A stretch of DNA of 64,000 nucleotides from Bacillaceae bacterium IKA-2 (GCA_031761875.1 CP134492.1:3348001-3412000), one strand, 5' to 3'; shown: positions 9,130 through 17,779, numbered from the stretch's first letter. Numbers and translations are program-made. Notes: generated by a model from the letters alone, not told the origin.

Positions 9130-10161
9130 AACTCGTTTAAACTGCTCTAAAAAACGCTTATCATTTAAATAAAAGTGACGAATATCATCAATGCCATACT
9201 TCAACATCGCTAGGCGCTCGACACCCATTCCAAAAGCAAATCCTGAATATTTTTCTGGGTCAAATCCGCCCATTTCTAGTACGTGAGGATGAACCATGCC
9301 AGCCCCTAAAACTTCAATCCAACCTGTATCTTTACAAATTCGGCAGCCCGCACCGGCACACATGACACAAGAAAGATCTACCTCCACCGATGGCTCAGTG
9401 AATGGAAAAAAACTTGGACGTAAACGAATTTTTTGATCAGGACCAAAATATTTTTTTGCGAATTCAAGTAAAACACCTTTTAAATCACTCATACGAACAT
9501 TTTCATCAATAAAAAGTCCTTCAACTTGCATAAATTGATGTGAATGCGTTGCATCATCATCATCTCGACGAAATACTTTCCCTGGGCAAATAATTTTTAC
9601 TGGACCGACGCCCTTAAATTTTTCCATTGTTCTTGCTTGAACTGGCGATGTATGAGTTCGAAGCAAAAGATCTTCTGTAATATAAAATGTATCTTGCATA
9701 TCTCGGGCTGGGTGGTTTTTCGGTAAATTTAATGCTTCAAAGTTATAATAATCGGTCTCGACCTCAGGTCCTTCCGCAACATCAAAGCCCATACCGATAA
9801 AAATATCTTCAATAGTTTCTACTACCGCTGTTAGTGGATGTCTAGCACCTATTGGAGCAGGGCGTCCTGGTAATGTAACATCAATGCTCTCACTAGCTAA
9901 CCTGTTTTCTACTTCACGTGCTTCAAAATCGGCAACTTTTTCTTCGAGTTTTTCCGAAATAGCACTTCGAACATCATTAGCCAATTGTCCGATCACTGGG
10001 CGCTCCTCCGCAGAAAGCTTTCCCATTCCCCTCAATACTTCTGTAATCGGCCCTTTTTTCCCTAAATAAGATACTTTAATTTCTTGTAGCTCTTTTAATG
10101 ATTTAGCTGCCTCAATTTGGTTTATCGCTTCGTTTTGAAGCTCTTGTAATCGTGCTTGCAT
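9127..10161 (-). CDS. pheS: Phenylalanine-tRNA ligase alpha subunit
   Basis: Catalytic subunit of phenylalanyl-tRNA synthetase, 344 residues, class II. The N-terminal ~85 residues form the coiled-coil tRNA-binding arm. Motif regions seen are [57 protein letters not shown] (motif 2) and [18 protein letters not shown] (motif 3). Cysteine-rich [17 protein letters not shown] is typical of Firmicutes PheS. An AGGGAGG-like ribosome site lies upstream of the ATG. Expression is likely controlled by the Phe T-box at 10268-10660. Confidence 0.97.
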   Translation of the reverse strand: MQARLQELQNEAINQIEAAKSLKELQEIKVSYLGKKGPITEVLRGMGKLSAEERPVIGQLANDVRSAISEKLEEKVADFEAREVENRLASESIDVTLPGRPAPIGARHPLTAVVETIEDIFIGMGFDVAEGPEVETDYYNFEALNLPKNHPARDMQDTFYITEDLLLRTHTSPVQARTMEKFKGVGPVKIICPGKVFRRDDDDATHSHQFMQVEGLFIDENVRMSDLKGVLLEFAKKYFGPDQKIRLRPSFFPFTEPSVEVDLSCVMCAGAGCRICKDTGWIEVLGAGMVHPHVLEMGGFDPEKYSGFAFGMGVERLAMLKYGIDDIRHFYLNDKRFLEQFKRV

Positions 10162-10267
10162 GTTTTTATCCTCCCTTTATATGTAAAGAAAAAGCATAAG
10201 CGTATTATTTCAGCTGCTCTTGCGGTTGCTCTTTACAGAACCCGCAATGAAGTAACTCAGATGACTC

Positions 10268-10660
10268 GTTTTGAAGCTAAACAAAAAAGACCTCATCCCA
10301 ACAAGGGACGAAGACTTCGCGGTACCACCCTAATTAACGACTCTGTTGTAAATCGTTCACTTAATAATTGATAACGGTCTTTTGACCGATGCAACCTTAA
10401 TAAAAAACCAAGTAAGCTTTTTATGTTCCGGCGCCAACTCAAGAGTGAATTCAACTAAACAATCATAGAAATGCTTTCAGTCTAAGAGACTATTCTAAAA
10501 GTCCGGAAAAATAGCTGTTCGATTTCTATATCGATAAATGCCGCACAACATGGCATTTTCTCGACAAAGCCGATTTTATCCTTCTTTTTTGAATACGATC
10601 TCTTTGGCACTTCTTCCCTGAATGATGTTTGACAGTTTACTACTCTCTTTCAGTGTCTTT
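10268..10660 (-). promoter_or_regulatory. T-box leader of pheST (Phe, UUC specifier)
   Basis: The minus strand carries the T-box signature AGGGTGGTACCGCG (about 10313-10330). It is followed by a terminator hairpin with GTCCC/GGGAT arms and a TTTTTT tract near 10285. Further upstream, the specifier-loop-like GAATTCACTC places TTC (Phe) at 10449-10447. The structured Stem I begins near 10650 (AGAGAGTAGTAAACTG). Uncharged tRNA-Phe should stabilise the antiterminator and allow pheST transcription. The 100 bp between the terminator and pheS show nothing else. Confidence 0.9.
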
Positions 10661-10680
10661 GTAAATATTAAATTTGAAGT

Positions 10681-10743
10681 TAGGTATTTCCAAAAAAATA
10701 ATGGATCAGTATGACGGTCTATTATTTTTTTTTCAACGCCTTA
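10681..10743. repeat. Dispersed repeat, GATCAGTATGA family, copy 1
   Basis: This stretch, with core TGGATCAGTATGACGGTCTA, resembles 39921-39981, which has TTGATCAGTATGATGGCTA; both are preceded by AGG(C/T)AT(C/T)TCCAAAAAAA and end in CCTTA. A shorter relative overlaps the end of icd (51297-51324). The remainder of 10660-11046 is AT-rich with no coding signal. Confidence 0.5.
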
Positions 10744-10892
10744 ATCGACTGAATTTCAAAATATCATTATATATTAGCCATATCGAGTTACATCTTAGTG
10801 CACTGAGTAAGAATTATGAAATTCATTAAAATTATAAGATATTTTTAAGAAGAAGGCAAATCTTCTTAAAATAATATAGTTGAATCAATTTC

Positions 10893-10938
10893 GTAATGCA
10901 GATTCTGGGCCACTAGGATACTTCATCTAGTTGAATTA
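10893..10938. repeat. Dispersed intergenic repeat, copy 2 (CCACTAGGATACT family)
   Basis: Second copy of the element at 3621-3664, in the same orientation, sharing CCACTAGGATACT and CATCTAGTTGAATTA. It lies between the pheS T-box region and the rlmP stop codon. Confidence 0.6.
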
Positions 10939-11046
10939 GATTTTTAACTAGATAGAGCTTGATGTGGCTAGTTTATTGGTATTAGGAAATTGATTCATTT
11001 ATTAAAATGTTAAGAGCATTACTTTTTTTGTTTTCTATGACTAAAT

Positions 11047-11808
11047 TTATTTTCTCAAATGGTAGAGTAAAATACCAGCTGCAATCGATACGTTTAAAGA
11101 TTCTGCTTGTCCGTATATTGGGATATATAGGTTTTCAGTTGTCTCAATTAATAACTCAGGCGAAATTCCACTTCCTTCATTTCCAACAATAAGAGCGAAG
11201 CTATCTTGAGCCGAAACCGTTTTATAAGATACTGCTGTTTCATTCAGAGCTGTGCCGAAAACAGGAATATCTTTCTTTTTTAATTTTTCAACTATTTCAG
11301 ATAAATCAGCTTTGACAAAAGGTAAATGAAATAATGACCCTTGAGTAGAGCGAATTACTTTACTGTTGTATATATCAACGGTTCCATTACCTAGGATAAC
11401 TCCAGATAGCCCCGCACTATCTGCTGTTCTGATGATTGTCCCTAAGTTACCAGGATCTTGAATTTGATCAATTAATAAGTATTTTCCTGGTTTCTCTATC
11501 GAAAATGGCTTTCTTCCTAAAAGTTCACAAACTGCTCCGACACCTTGTGGGGATTCTGTCTCAGATATGCCCTTCATTATTTTTTCATCTACCATATAGA
11601 CAGAAGCATTATTTAGCTGCCAGCTTGAGGGGATTCTGAAGTTTTCTTCGATAAATATTTCATTGATGATAACATCACTTTTTAAGGCTTCTTCTACTAA
11701 ATGTTCACCTTCAATAAAAAAGCTACCTAACTTTTCTCTGCCTTTCCGTGTGTGTAGCTTTTTAACGTTTTTAATTTTTAGATTATTTAGTGATTCAATC
11801 CGTTCCAT
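11047..11808 (-). CDS. rlmP: 23S rRNA 2'-O-methyltransferase, SpoU/TrmH family (RlmP/YsgA-like)
   Basis: SPOUT-class methyltransferase, 253 residues. The N-terminal ~100 residues form the L30e-like RNA-binding domain (NLKIKNVKKLHTRKGR). The C-terminal trefoil-knot domain has the three SpoU motifs: DQIQDPGNLGTIIRTADSAG, FALIVGNEGSGISPEL and IPIYGQAESLNVSIAAGI. In B. subtilis the gene next to sspI and pheST is ysgA, whose product (RlmP) methylates G2553 of the 23S rRNA A-loop. Assignment to that site rests on synteny and family. Confidence 0.88.
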   Translation of the reverse strand: MERIESLNNLKIKNVKKLHTRKGREKLGSFFIEGEHLVEEALKSDVIINEIFIEENFRIPSSWQLNNASVYMVDEKIMKGISETESPQGVGAVCELLGRKPFSIEKPGKYLLIDQIQDPGNLGTIIRTADSAGLSGVILGNGTVDIYNSKVIRSTQGSLFHLPFVKADLSEIVEKLKKKDIPVFGTALNETAVSYKTVSAQDSFALIVGNEGSGISPELLIETTENLYIPIYGQAESLNVSIAAGILLYHLRK

Positions 11809-11899
11809 TTTAAACTCCCTCTATGAATGTAAAATAGGATAAAACACCAATAGTCAGTTACGATCTAATTCTACATTCTAAAATTTACTTTTCTAAATA

Positions 11900-11930
11900 C
11901 AAATATTTTCGTCCAATTATTGTCATACTA
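11900..11930 (+). promoter_or_regulatory. Possible sigma-G promoter for sspI
   Basis: CAAATA (11900-11905), an 18-base spacer and CATACTA (11924-11930) fit a forespore sigma-G promoter, with a good -10 and an imperfect -35. B. subtilis sspI is a forespore gene. Transcription from here would leave a leader of about 205 bases. Confidence 0.45.
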
Positions 11931-11937
11931 TAAGTGA

Positions 11938-12142
11938 ATTGTCAGGCTTTAGGGAATCATTAAGAAAATAACTGATCAAAGATGATCACGTAATTTGTGT
12001 TAGAGAAGGCGACAAGTCCCAAAGGTAACAGGGTTACCTACGGGTTCTTTCGACGATGTATGCCACAAAACAGACCATTGTACTGGTCAATTATTTTCTT
12101 GGAGTTACCTAATATAGTTTACCATAAAAGGAGCTGTTAATA
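11938..12142 (+). other. Structured 5' leader of sspI (unclassified)
   Basis: About 200 bases of leader-like sequence. One stem pairs CCC-AAAGGTAAC with GTTACCT-ACGGG (about 12018-12043). A second, GACCATTGTACTGGTC, lies near 12077-12092. No T-run follows either, so they are not plain terminators. I do not recognise a known riboswitch class. AAAGGAGCTG just before sspI is the ribosome site. Confidence 0.35.
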
Positions 12143-12352
12143 ATGGGTTTCAATTTACGTGGCGCGATATTACAAAATGTAGCCAATAGTAGTGAAGACG
12201 ATGTAAAAGCAACAATTGTTGATGCAATGGAAAATGGCGAAGAAAAAATGTTGCCTGGTTTAGGGGTTTTATTTGAGGTTTATTGGAAGCATGCTGACGA
12301 GCAAGACAAACAAGAAGTTATTTCATCGATTTCTCAAGGTTTACAAAAATAA
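12143..12352 (+). CDS. sspI: Small acid-soluble spore protein SspI
   Basis: 69-residue minor small acid-soluble spore protein of the SspI family, made in the forespore. The sequence [17 protein letters not shown] and the ending [10 protein letters not shown] are characteristic. The ATG is preceded by AAAGGAGCTG at nine bases. It is monocistronic, with a strong terminator 29 bp downstream. The exact role of SspI in spore outgrowth is only known in outline from B. subtilis. Confidence 0.95.
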   Translation: MGFNLRGAILQNVANSSEDDVKATIVDAMENGEEKMLPGLGVLFEVYWKHADEQDKQEVISSISQGLQK

Positions 12353-12380
12353 CAAGCAAAAGCATATAATATCTTACTTA

Positions 12381-12416
12381 CCAATAAGAACTGCCATAAT
12401 TGGCAGTTCTTATTGG
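12381..12416 (+). terminator. sspI terminator
   Basis: Perfect inverted repeat with 16-base arms, CCAATAAGAACTGCCA and its complement, around TAAT, followed by TGTTTTG. It may work in both directions. Confidence 0.85.
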
Positions 12417-12494
12417 TGTTTTGCTCTTATTAGTTATTCTCGGGCCACATACGGACATTTTTCCGTTTTATCAACAAGATTTAAAACCATAAGC

Positions 12495-12589
12495 GGTGTC
12501 AGACACCATGTGAAATGAGTGCAATAAGGCAGTAGTACCGCACCCGAGTGTTCACAAATTTACCCGAATGGTGTCTGACACCATTCGGG
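12495..12589. repeat. Paired GGTGTCAGACACC palindromes
   Basis: The 13-bp palindrome GGTGTCAGACACC at 12495-12507 recurs as GGTGTCTGACACC at 12570-12582. The second is nested in a 27-bp perfect inverted repeat (12563-12589) with outer arms CCCGAAT/ATTCGGG. They lie between sspI and ysdC with a non-coding spacer. Confidence 0.75.
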
Positions 12590-12604
12590 ATTACAAAAAA
12601 GTAC

Positions 12605-12642
12605 CCTATAGGTAGACTTTTTTTAAGTGTCTACTCTATAGG
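12605..12642 (-). terminator. ysdC terminator
   Basis: On the minus strand CCTATAGAGTAGAC pairs with GTCTACCTATAGG, followed by GTACTTTTTT. It lies 35 bp after the ysdC stop codon. Confidence 0.8.
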
Positions 12643-12676
12643 ATACAGTTTAAAATCTTGAGCGAGCCTATTTTTA

Positions 12677-13753
12677 TTAGTCGAACGTTATTTTTGCTAC
12701 AGTTTCATTGTCTAACTTTTTAATTACTTCGACAATTAGTTTAACGGCATTCTCAAAATCATCACGGTGTAAAATTGCAGCATGTGTATGAATGTAACGC
12801 GTCGCAATCGTAATCGAAAGCGATGGTACACCGTTAGCTGTTAAGTGAATCGCTCCAGAATCGGTTCCGCCACCTGCAACATAGTCAAATTGATATGGAA
12901 TTCCGGCCTCATCAGCAGTATCCGTGACAAAGTCGCGAAGTCCTTTGTGAGAGATCATTGAAGCATCGTACATGATAATTTGAGGACCCTCGCCCATTTT
13001 GGCCAACGCCTCTTTTTCTGTTACTCCAGGAGTATCTCCAGCAATTCCAACATCGACTCCGAAACCAATGTCAGGTTGGATTAAATGAGCTGACGTACGG
13101 GCACCACGAAGCCCAACTTCTTCTTGAACAGTTCCAACACCATAAACTGTGTTCGGATGATCAACACCCTTTAACTGGCGAAGTACTTCAATTGCAATTG
13201 CACAGCCAATTCGATTATCCCAAGCCTTGGCCATGAGCATTTTTTCATTTTTCATGACAGTAAATTCACACACTGGTACAATACCGTCTCCAGGACGAAC
13301 TCCAAACTCGGTAGCCTCTTCTTTACTTGAAGCACCAATATCAATAAACATATCTTTTTTATCGACTATTTTTTTACGAGCCTCAGGCGTAAGAATATGG
13401 GGTGGCTTTGATCCAATAACCCCTTGTACATTACCATTGCGTGTCATGATCGTCACACGTTGCGCTAGCATCACTTGCTCCCACCAACCACCAACTGTTT
13501 GAAAACGTACATATCCTTTATCGTCAATACTCGTTACCATAAAGCCTATCTCATCTAAGTGACCAGCAACCATAATTTTCGGTCCTTCGGCTAATCCAAC
13601 CTTTTTAGCAATTAAACTCCCGAGATGATCTTGTGTTACTTCATCTGCAAATGGTTCAATATATTTCCTCATTACGTCCCGTGGCTCACGTTCATTACCT
13701 GGTATCCCGTTTGCATCCGTTAATTCTTTTAACATTTTTAACGTATTATCCAT
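12677..13753 (-). CDS. ysdC: M42 family aminopeptidase (YsdC-like)
   Basis: Metal-dependent cytoplasmic aminopeptidase of family M42 (glutamyl aminopeptidase/endoglucanase-M type), 358 residues. Expected co-catalytic metal ligands are visible: [11 protein letters not shown] near residue 63, KAWDNRIGC near 177, [10 protein letters not shown] near 210 (catalytic Glu), [12 protein letters not shown] and the late His in [12 protein letters not shown]. These proteins form large dodecameric shells that trim peptides. An AGGAGG site precedes the ATG. Its neighbourhood (ysdA, ysdB, rplT operon) matches B. subtilis. Substrate preference cannot be read from the sequence. Confidence 0.93.
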   Translation of the reverse strand: MDNTLKMLKELTDANGIPGNEREPRDVMRKYIEPFADEVTQDHLGSLIAKKVGLAEGPKIMVAGHLDEIGFMVTSIDDKGYVRFQTVGGWWEQVMLAQRVTIMTRNGNVQGVIGSKPPHILTPEARKKIVDKKDMFIDIGASSKEEATEFGVRPGDGIVPVCEFTVMKNEKMLMAKAWDNRIGCAIAIEVLRQLKGVDHPNTVYGVGTVQEEVGLRGARTSAHLIQPDIGFGVDVGIAGDTPGVTEKEALAKMGEGPQIIMYDASMISHKGLRDFVTDTADEAGIPYQFDYVAGGGTDSGAIHLTANGVPSLSITIATRYIHTHAAILHRDDFENAVKLIVEVIKKLDNETVAKITFD

Positions 13754-14020
13754 ACTTATGTACCTCCTATTAAAAATTAGTATGTATTTGAATGAACTTC
13801 ATTCTTACAGACTTATTATAACGGTTTCCGAAATAATACTCAACACATAGCTTGGTATTACGCGGTATTGATACCACTTTAACGACCAATAGAGGTATTT
13901 AAAAACTCAGCTAACACAGCCTTATAATTCTCAAGTGCGGAGGATACCCAAGGGTCGAACACACCATATAATGGGTGTATTTCCCAACTAAGTACTAATT
14001 ACCCTTCTTTTGTGACCGCA

Positions 14021-14509
14021 TTAATAACCCTCATTTTGCCTTTGGTGGTTCACTTCATTTTTTCCTATATAAGCTATTTCTATATCTTCAATTGAATAAT
14101 TTAATAAATCCCCTAAATGCAAATATTGTTGGAATAGATCTTCAAAAAGTTCAATTTTTTTAGTATCCCCCAACTGGCTACTAAGTTGAAAAAGCACCAT
14201 GAACTGCTTCGTCAAACTCTGATTTTCAATTTTTCTGTTACGCGCTGACAAGGAAGAAGTTTGTAACTCTAGTCCAATTGAAAGTAAAAAATGAACCCCA
14301 TCAACATACTCCTCCAAAATCACTTCTCTTTCACTAGCTGGCTTTATGCTCCAGTATTTAAAGCACCTCGTCTCATTAGCTAATTCACCTAGCTCAACTT
14401 GAAATGCCAAGATTTTTTCATCCATTAAATCTTCCTCTATTAAATTGTGCTCTTGTCTAATCCTATCGTCTAATTGTGTTTGCATTTGAAACAACTTTTC
14501 AATATTCAT
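14021..14509 (-). CDS. Dimeric all-alpha dUTPase family protein
   Basis: All-alpha NTP pyrophosphatase of the dimeric dUTPase type (dUTPase_2), 162 residues. The metal-binding helices show ExxxE in FQVELGELANETRCFKYW and ExxxD in EEYVDGVHF. The expected reaction is dUTP to dUMP plus pyrophosphate, keeping uracil out of DNA. AAGGGAA lies upstream of the ATG. Monocistronic, between ysdC and the divergent ysdB. Confidence 0.85.
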   Translation of the reverse strand: MNIEKLFQMQTQLDDRIRQEHNLIEEDLMDEKILAFQVELGELANETRCFKYWSIKPASEREVILEEYVDGVHFLLSIGLELQTSSLSARNRKIENQSLTKQFMVLFQLSSQLGDTKKIELFEDLFQQYLHLGDLLNYSIEDIEIAYIGKNEVNHQRQNEGY

Positions 14510-14566
14510 AAAAAATTCCCTTTCTTTAGTCCATGTTCTTTTAGAACAATTCCTTTTTTATTATTT

Positions 14567-14592
14567 TGAAACTTATTTTCTCTCCATACGTA
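14567..14592 (+). promoter_or_regulatory. Sigma-W promoter of ysdB
   Basis: TGAAAC (14567-14572), a 16-base spacer and CGTA (14589-14592) match the ECF sigma-W consensus exactly. The start codon of ysdB lies about 140 bases downstream. ysdB is a known sigma-W gene in B. subtilis. Confidence 0.8.
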
Positions 14593-14737
14593 AGTAAAGG
14601 ATAGAAACAAATGTAATACTATCAAGAGATATTCCTTTATCTCGGTGACATAGCAATCAAATCTCTTCGTCTGCTTTGCTTATCCGCTTTTATGGACACG
14701 TACTTTAAAGATGAATTTTTACTAGGAGTGATACTGT

Positions 14738-15121
14738 ATGGCTGTATTTTTGTTCCGTATTCTAATTATAATGGCCGTTTTTATTTTAGCATATAGTGCC
14801 CTTAAATATATTGTAAATCCAAAACGGAAGCTTGAATTGGCCCATCAAAAAAAGCAATTTTTCTTTTTAGATGAAGCTCAAAATGTCCAAAAAAACTTTT
14901 TAATTACGTATCGTGGTGTGCTCTTTGAAGGCGAAAAATATTTAGGTACTACCGAAAATTCTTTTGAAGTCGTAACAATTGACCTTTGGGTTAAAAGTTC
15001 CGACAAACTAAAAGGCTTAAATAAAGAAGATTTTTATTTTATTGAAAAAGAAATTGTCTCCGCATATCCAAATGCAAAAATTAATTGGAAAAGCCCAATA
15101 AAAGAATTACTACTGAAATAA
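14738..15121 (+). CDS. ysdB: Sigma-W regulon membrane protein YsdB
   Basis: 127 residues with one N-terminal transmembrane helix (about 4-24, FLFRILIIMAVFILAYSALKY) and a basic, soluble C-terminal domain (YRGVLFEGEKYLGT, VVTIDLWV). It matches the YsdB family by length, sequence style and location beside ysdA and ysdC. In B. subtilis it belongs to the cell-envelope stress regulon; its molecular role is unknown. AGGAGTG lies upstream of the ATG. Monocistronic. Confidence 0.88.
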   Translation: MAVFLFRILIIMAVFILAYSALKYIVNPKRKLELAHQKKQFFFLDEAQNVQKNFLITYRGVLFEGEKYLGTTENSFEVVTIDLWVKSSDKLKGLNKEDFYFIEKEIVSAYPNAKINWKSPIKELLLK

Positions 15122-15164
15122 TAAGACAAACACAAGCGAATTGTGCGAGTAAGTTGGAACATTC

Positions 15165-15196
15165 AGGAACCATAGGCGCTAGCCCCTATGGTTCCT
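15165..15196 (+). terminator. ysdB terminator
   Basis: AGGAACCATAGG pairs with CCTATGGTTCCT around an eight-base loop, followed by CGTTTT. Confidence 0.75.
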
Positions 15197-15248
15197 CGTT
15201 TTAAAATCGACTATGCAGCAACTCACAGATGTGTCTTGGCGCTAGACA

Positions 15249-15320
15249 AAAAACAAGTTAATAAGCATAAATGCGCTTTCTTGGTAAGAAATTTGGCATT
15301 TACCGCTTTTAACTTGTTTT
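15249..15320 (-). terminator. Terminator overlapping the TVP38-family gene end
   Basis: AAACAAGTTAA (15251-15261) is complementary to TTAACTTGTTT (15309-15319), with further internal pairing (GCATTTATGC-like) and a T tract on the minus strand. The distal arm includes the TAA stop of the adjacent gene. The flank GGCGCTAGAC at 15238-15247 is the end module of the dispersed repeat family seen at 6297 and 40691. Confidence 0.6.
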
Positions 15321-15896
15321 TATTTTAAAAAATTGCTTCCACTTAACACGAGTTTGTTTTTCTAACCCTTTTTTTCTAACATAAAAAAACAGTAATGATA
15401 AAAGCGCTAAGAGAATAATTGAGTAAATTAAAGGAAGATCAATGATCATTTGTCCGAAACTAGTAAAAACAATTGAAGGCATAATTACTCCTAAAAAAGA
15501 GTACTTTACATATTCCTTAAAGCTTGATGTTTGATCCATAACATATAGTGACAATAGGTGAAAATGAGCAAAAGGAACCATCCTCAAAATCATAATTTGA
15601 TTTATTGTCATTGGACCACTTTTTAGCATTTTTTTATTCATTTTTGCAAATATTGATAATGTATTAGGAAATTTTTGGACGACAAAATAGAAAATAATAC
15701 ACATAAGCGTTAAACCGACTACAGAAAAAATCGAACCATAAATGATACCAAATAAATAACCACCTACCATACAGACAAAAAGAACTGGCAAAAATAGAAG
15801 GGGACGAATTAGATGAAATAATACAAATAATAAAGGTGCAATAATACCACTTTGCTCTATATAGGCTGGGATCGATTCAGAAAGATTTTCAATCAT
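15309..15896 (-). CDS. TVP38/TMEM64 family membrane protein
   Basis: Integral membrane protein of the TVP38/TMEM64 (SNARE-associated, DedA-related) family, 195 residues with about five hydrophobic segments. The conserved core reads HLIRPLLFLPVLFVCMVGGY and LFGIIYGSIFSVVGL, and the second motif ILRMVPFAHFHLLSL. Family members are thought to be lipid scramblases or transporters; substrate unknown. It has AGGAAGGAG just upstream of the ATG. Inserted here between ysdA and ysdB relative to B. subtilis. Confidence 0.85.
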   Translation of the reverse strand: MIENLSESIPAYIEQSGIIAPLLFVLFHLIRPLLFLPVLFVCMVGGYLFGIIYGSIFSVVGLTLMCIIFYFVVQKFPNTLSIFAKMNKKMLKSGPMTINQIMILRMVPFAHFHLLSLYVMDQTSSFKEYVKYSFLGVIMPSIVFTSFGQMIIDLPLIYSIILLALLSLLFFYVRKKGLEKQTRVKWKQFFKIKTS

Positions 15897-15933
15897 AATC
15901 TCCTTCCTCTCTATTTACCTTTATTTAAATCTC

Positions 15934-16200
15934 CTAAATATAATAATAACTGATTAGGACAATTTGTAAAATGAAAATACTTGGTATTCCTACTTTAAAG
16001 CTAAGATGCTTGGTTTTATGCCGAAATAGCTTCATCCCAATCATTATACCAATGCTCCCACCAATAATTGCCAATAAAAACAGTGACTTTTCAGAAATAC
16101 GCCATTGACTTTTGATCGCTTTTTGCTTATCTATATACATATATACTAGAGAAATAACGTTGATAAAAAAAGCATATGCTACAAGTATTTCAATTGTCAC
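15934..16200 (-). CDS. ysdA: DUF1294 membrane protein YsdA
   Basis: 88 residues with helices at about 3-20, 38-57 and 70-88 and the DUF1294 pattern YMYIDKQKAIKSQWRISE, GGSIGIMIGMKLFRHKTKH. Conserved gene downstream of rplT in Bacillus. Function unknown. Confidence 0.85.
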   Translation of the reverse strand: MTIEILVAYAFFINVISLVYMYIDKQKAIKSQWRISEKSLFLLAIIGGSIGIMIGMKLFRHKTKHLSFKVGIPSIFILQIVLISYYYI

Positions 16201-16239
16201 TACATTAACCCACTTTCATTAAGAGAAGAAAAAATAAAG

Positions 16240-16271
16240 AAAAGTCACTCTCACATTTGAGAGTGACTTTT
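16240..16271 (-). terminator. infC-rpmI-rplT operon terminator
   Basis: AAAAGTCACTCTCA pairs with TGAGAGTGACTTTT around a four-base loop, with a T-rich 3' side on the minus strand. It lies between the rplT stop codon and the ysdA start. Confidence 0.85.
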
Positions 16272-16285
16272 AAATTGTATTTTAG

Positions 16286-16645
16286 TTAGTTAGTTAAGCC
16301 TGCTTTTGCTTTTGTAGCAATTTCTGCAAATGCATTTTCATCATTAACAGCAAGATCAGCTAACATTTTGCGGTTCACTTCAATACCTGCAATTTTTAAA
16401 CCGAACATTAAACGGCTATATGATAGACCGTTGATGCGAGCTGCTGCATTAATACGAGTGATCCATAATCTACGGAAGTCACGCTTCTTTTGGCGACGAT
16501 CGCGGTAAGCGTAAATTAATGATTTCATTACTTGTACTTGTGCTGATTTAAACAATCTATGTTTTGAACCAATATAACCCTTGGCTAACTTTAATACTTT
16601 TTTACGACGATGACGAGCGACATAGCCGCCTTTTACTCTTGGCAT
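16286..16645 (-). CDS. rplT: 50S ribosomal protein L20
   Basis: 119-residue basic ribosomal protein, with [19 protein letters not shown] and [20 protein letters not shown]20 binds 23S rRNA early in 50S assembly and, in Bacillus, also binds the infC leader to repress this operon. Last gene of infC-rpmI-rplT. Confidence 0.98.
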   Translation of the reverse strand: MPRVKGGYVARHRRKKVLKLAKGYIGSKHRLFKSAQVQVMKSLIYAYRDRRQKKRDFRRLWITRINAAARINGLSYSRLMFGLKIAGIEVNRKMLADLAVNDENAFAEIATKAKAGLTN

Positions 16646-16689
16646 CGTGTTTCCCTCCTCAAATCTTCAACTAAGTTGAAGACATCCAA

Positions 16690-16890
16690 TTATTTTAAGT
16701 ACGTTAACATTTGACGAATACGTTTGTAGTCTCCGCTAGAAACAATTGCAGCTTTACGAAGCTTACGCTTTGCTTTTGTAGATTTGTTTGCAAATAAGTG
16801 ACTTGTGAATGCGTGAGAACGCTTAAGCTTGCCACTACCTGTCTTTTTAAAACGCTTTGCTGCACCGCGGTGAGTTTTCATTTTAGGCAT
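16690..16890 (-). CDS. rpmI: 50S ribosomal protein L35
   Basis: 66-residue ribosomal protein L35, [20 protein letters not shown], a strongly basic N-terminal tail and a short hairpin domain. Middle gene of infC-rpmI-rplT, 44 bp before rplT. Confidence 0.98.
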   Translation of the reverse strand: MPKMKTHRGAAKRFKKTGSGKLKRSHAFTSHLFANKSTKAKRKLRKAAIVSSGDYKRIRQMLTYLK

Positions 16891-16968
16891 AGGTAAATCC
16901 TCCCTTATTGATTACTACTATTAAAGAACTTCTCATCTTTAAGCTAAAGTTCTATAGTAAAAGCTTAA

Positions 16969-17484
16969 TTATTTTTCAACAATTGGTGCTAAAATTAAAA
17001 ACATGCTTCGGCCTTCCATTTTTGGTGCCGATTCAACCGTTGAAACGTCTGCACATTCTTTAGCCATACGTTGTAATACATCTCTACCGATTGAAGAATG
17101 CGTAATGGCACGACCGCGAAAACGGATCGCCGCTTTTACTTTATCTCCATTTTCAAGAAACTTTCTAGCATTTCGAAGCTTCGTGTTAAAATCATTCAGT
17201 TCAATTGTCGGACTCAAGCGAACCTCTTTTGTTGTAATGATCTTTTGATTTTTACGGGCTTCTTTTTCTTTCTTTTGCTGCTCATATCTAAACTTTCCGT
17301 AGTCCATAATTCGGCATACTGGCGGTTTAGCGGTTGGTGCAACCATAACTAAATCTAAGTTTGCATTTTGAGCCATTTCGAGAGCATCTTGTCTTGTCTG
17401 AACTCCAATTTGATCTCCGTTAGCCCCAATGAGACGAACTTCTCGGGCACGAATGCCCTCATTGACCAACATGTCTTTACTAAT
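16969..17484 (-). CDS. infC: Translation initiation factor IF-3
   Basis: 171 residues. N-terminal domain ends with [17 protein letters not shown]; a basic linker ([10 protein letters not shown]) leads to the C-terminal 30S-binding domain ([23 protein letters not shown]). IF-3 binds 30S subunits and checks start codons. The ribosome site GGAGGTGG (about 17491-17498) is followed six bases later by ATT at 17484, giving (M)[15 protein letters not shown], the expected N-terminus. No ATG or GTG lies at suitable spacing. A rare AUU start is known for infC in E. coli and Geobacillus and allows autoregulation. An upstream in-frame start would add 21 unrelated residues. Confidence 0.93.
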   Translation of the reverse strand: MSKDMLVNEGIRAREVRLIGANGDQIGVQTRQDALEMAQNANLDLVMVAPTAKPPVCRIMDYGKFRYEQQKKEKEARKNQKIITTKEVRLSPTIELNDFNTKLRNARKFLENGDKVKAAIRFRGRAITHSSIGRDVLQRMAKECADVSTVESAPKMEGRSMFLILAPIVEK

Positions 17485-17489
17485 AACTA

Positions 17490-17760
17490 TCCACCTCCAT
17501 GTTTTTTTGAAAACTAGAACACCTAGTGTTATTGTCTTTATAACCAATAAAGAATTTGAATGGTTATATTTCGAAGGACCCCAGCAAGTGAATAACCTTT
17601 TTCAAACTAAAAAGGTGCGAACGCATAATGCGCCCACACCTGTATTGATTTATAATCAATATTTCGTAACCTGCAAACGATTGTGTCAGCCAGGTGAGAA
17701 GCGGGCGCCCCTTCTTGAAATGGTTCCAAATATTTTATTCACTAAGAGAGTATACCAAGA
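17490..17760 (-). promoter_or_regulatory. infC leader (L20-type autoregulatory leader)
   Basis: About 270 bases of structured leader before infC. It contains a strong intrinsic terminator at 17608-17642 (AGGTGTGGGCGC paired with GCGTTCGCACCT, then TTTTT on the minus strand) and upstream stem sequence around GGGGCGCCCGCTTC. In B. subtilis L20 binds this leader and promotes premature termination; placement and architecture fit. Short frames inside it are not genes. Confidence 0.75.
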
Positions 17761-17779
17761 GAAATATCCTTTGTCAACC

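Noticed and set aside
13938-13953. GGAGGATACCCAAG, resembling the 5' end of a tRNA-Ser
   Set aside because: Only about 14 bases match; no D-loop, anticodon or acceptor complement follows. No tRNA or rRNA gene was found in the window.
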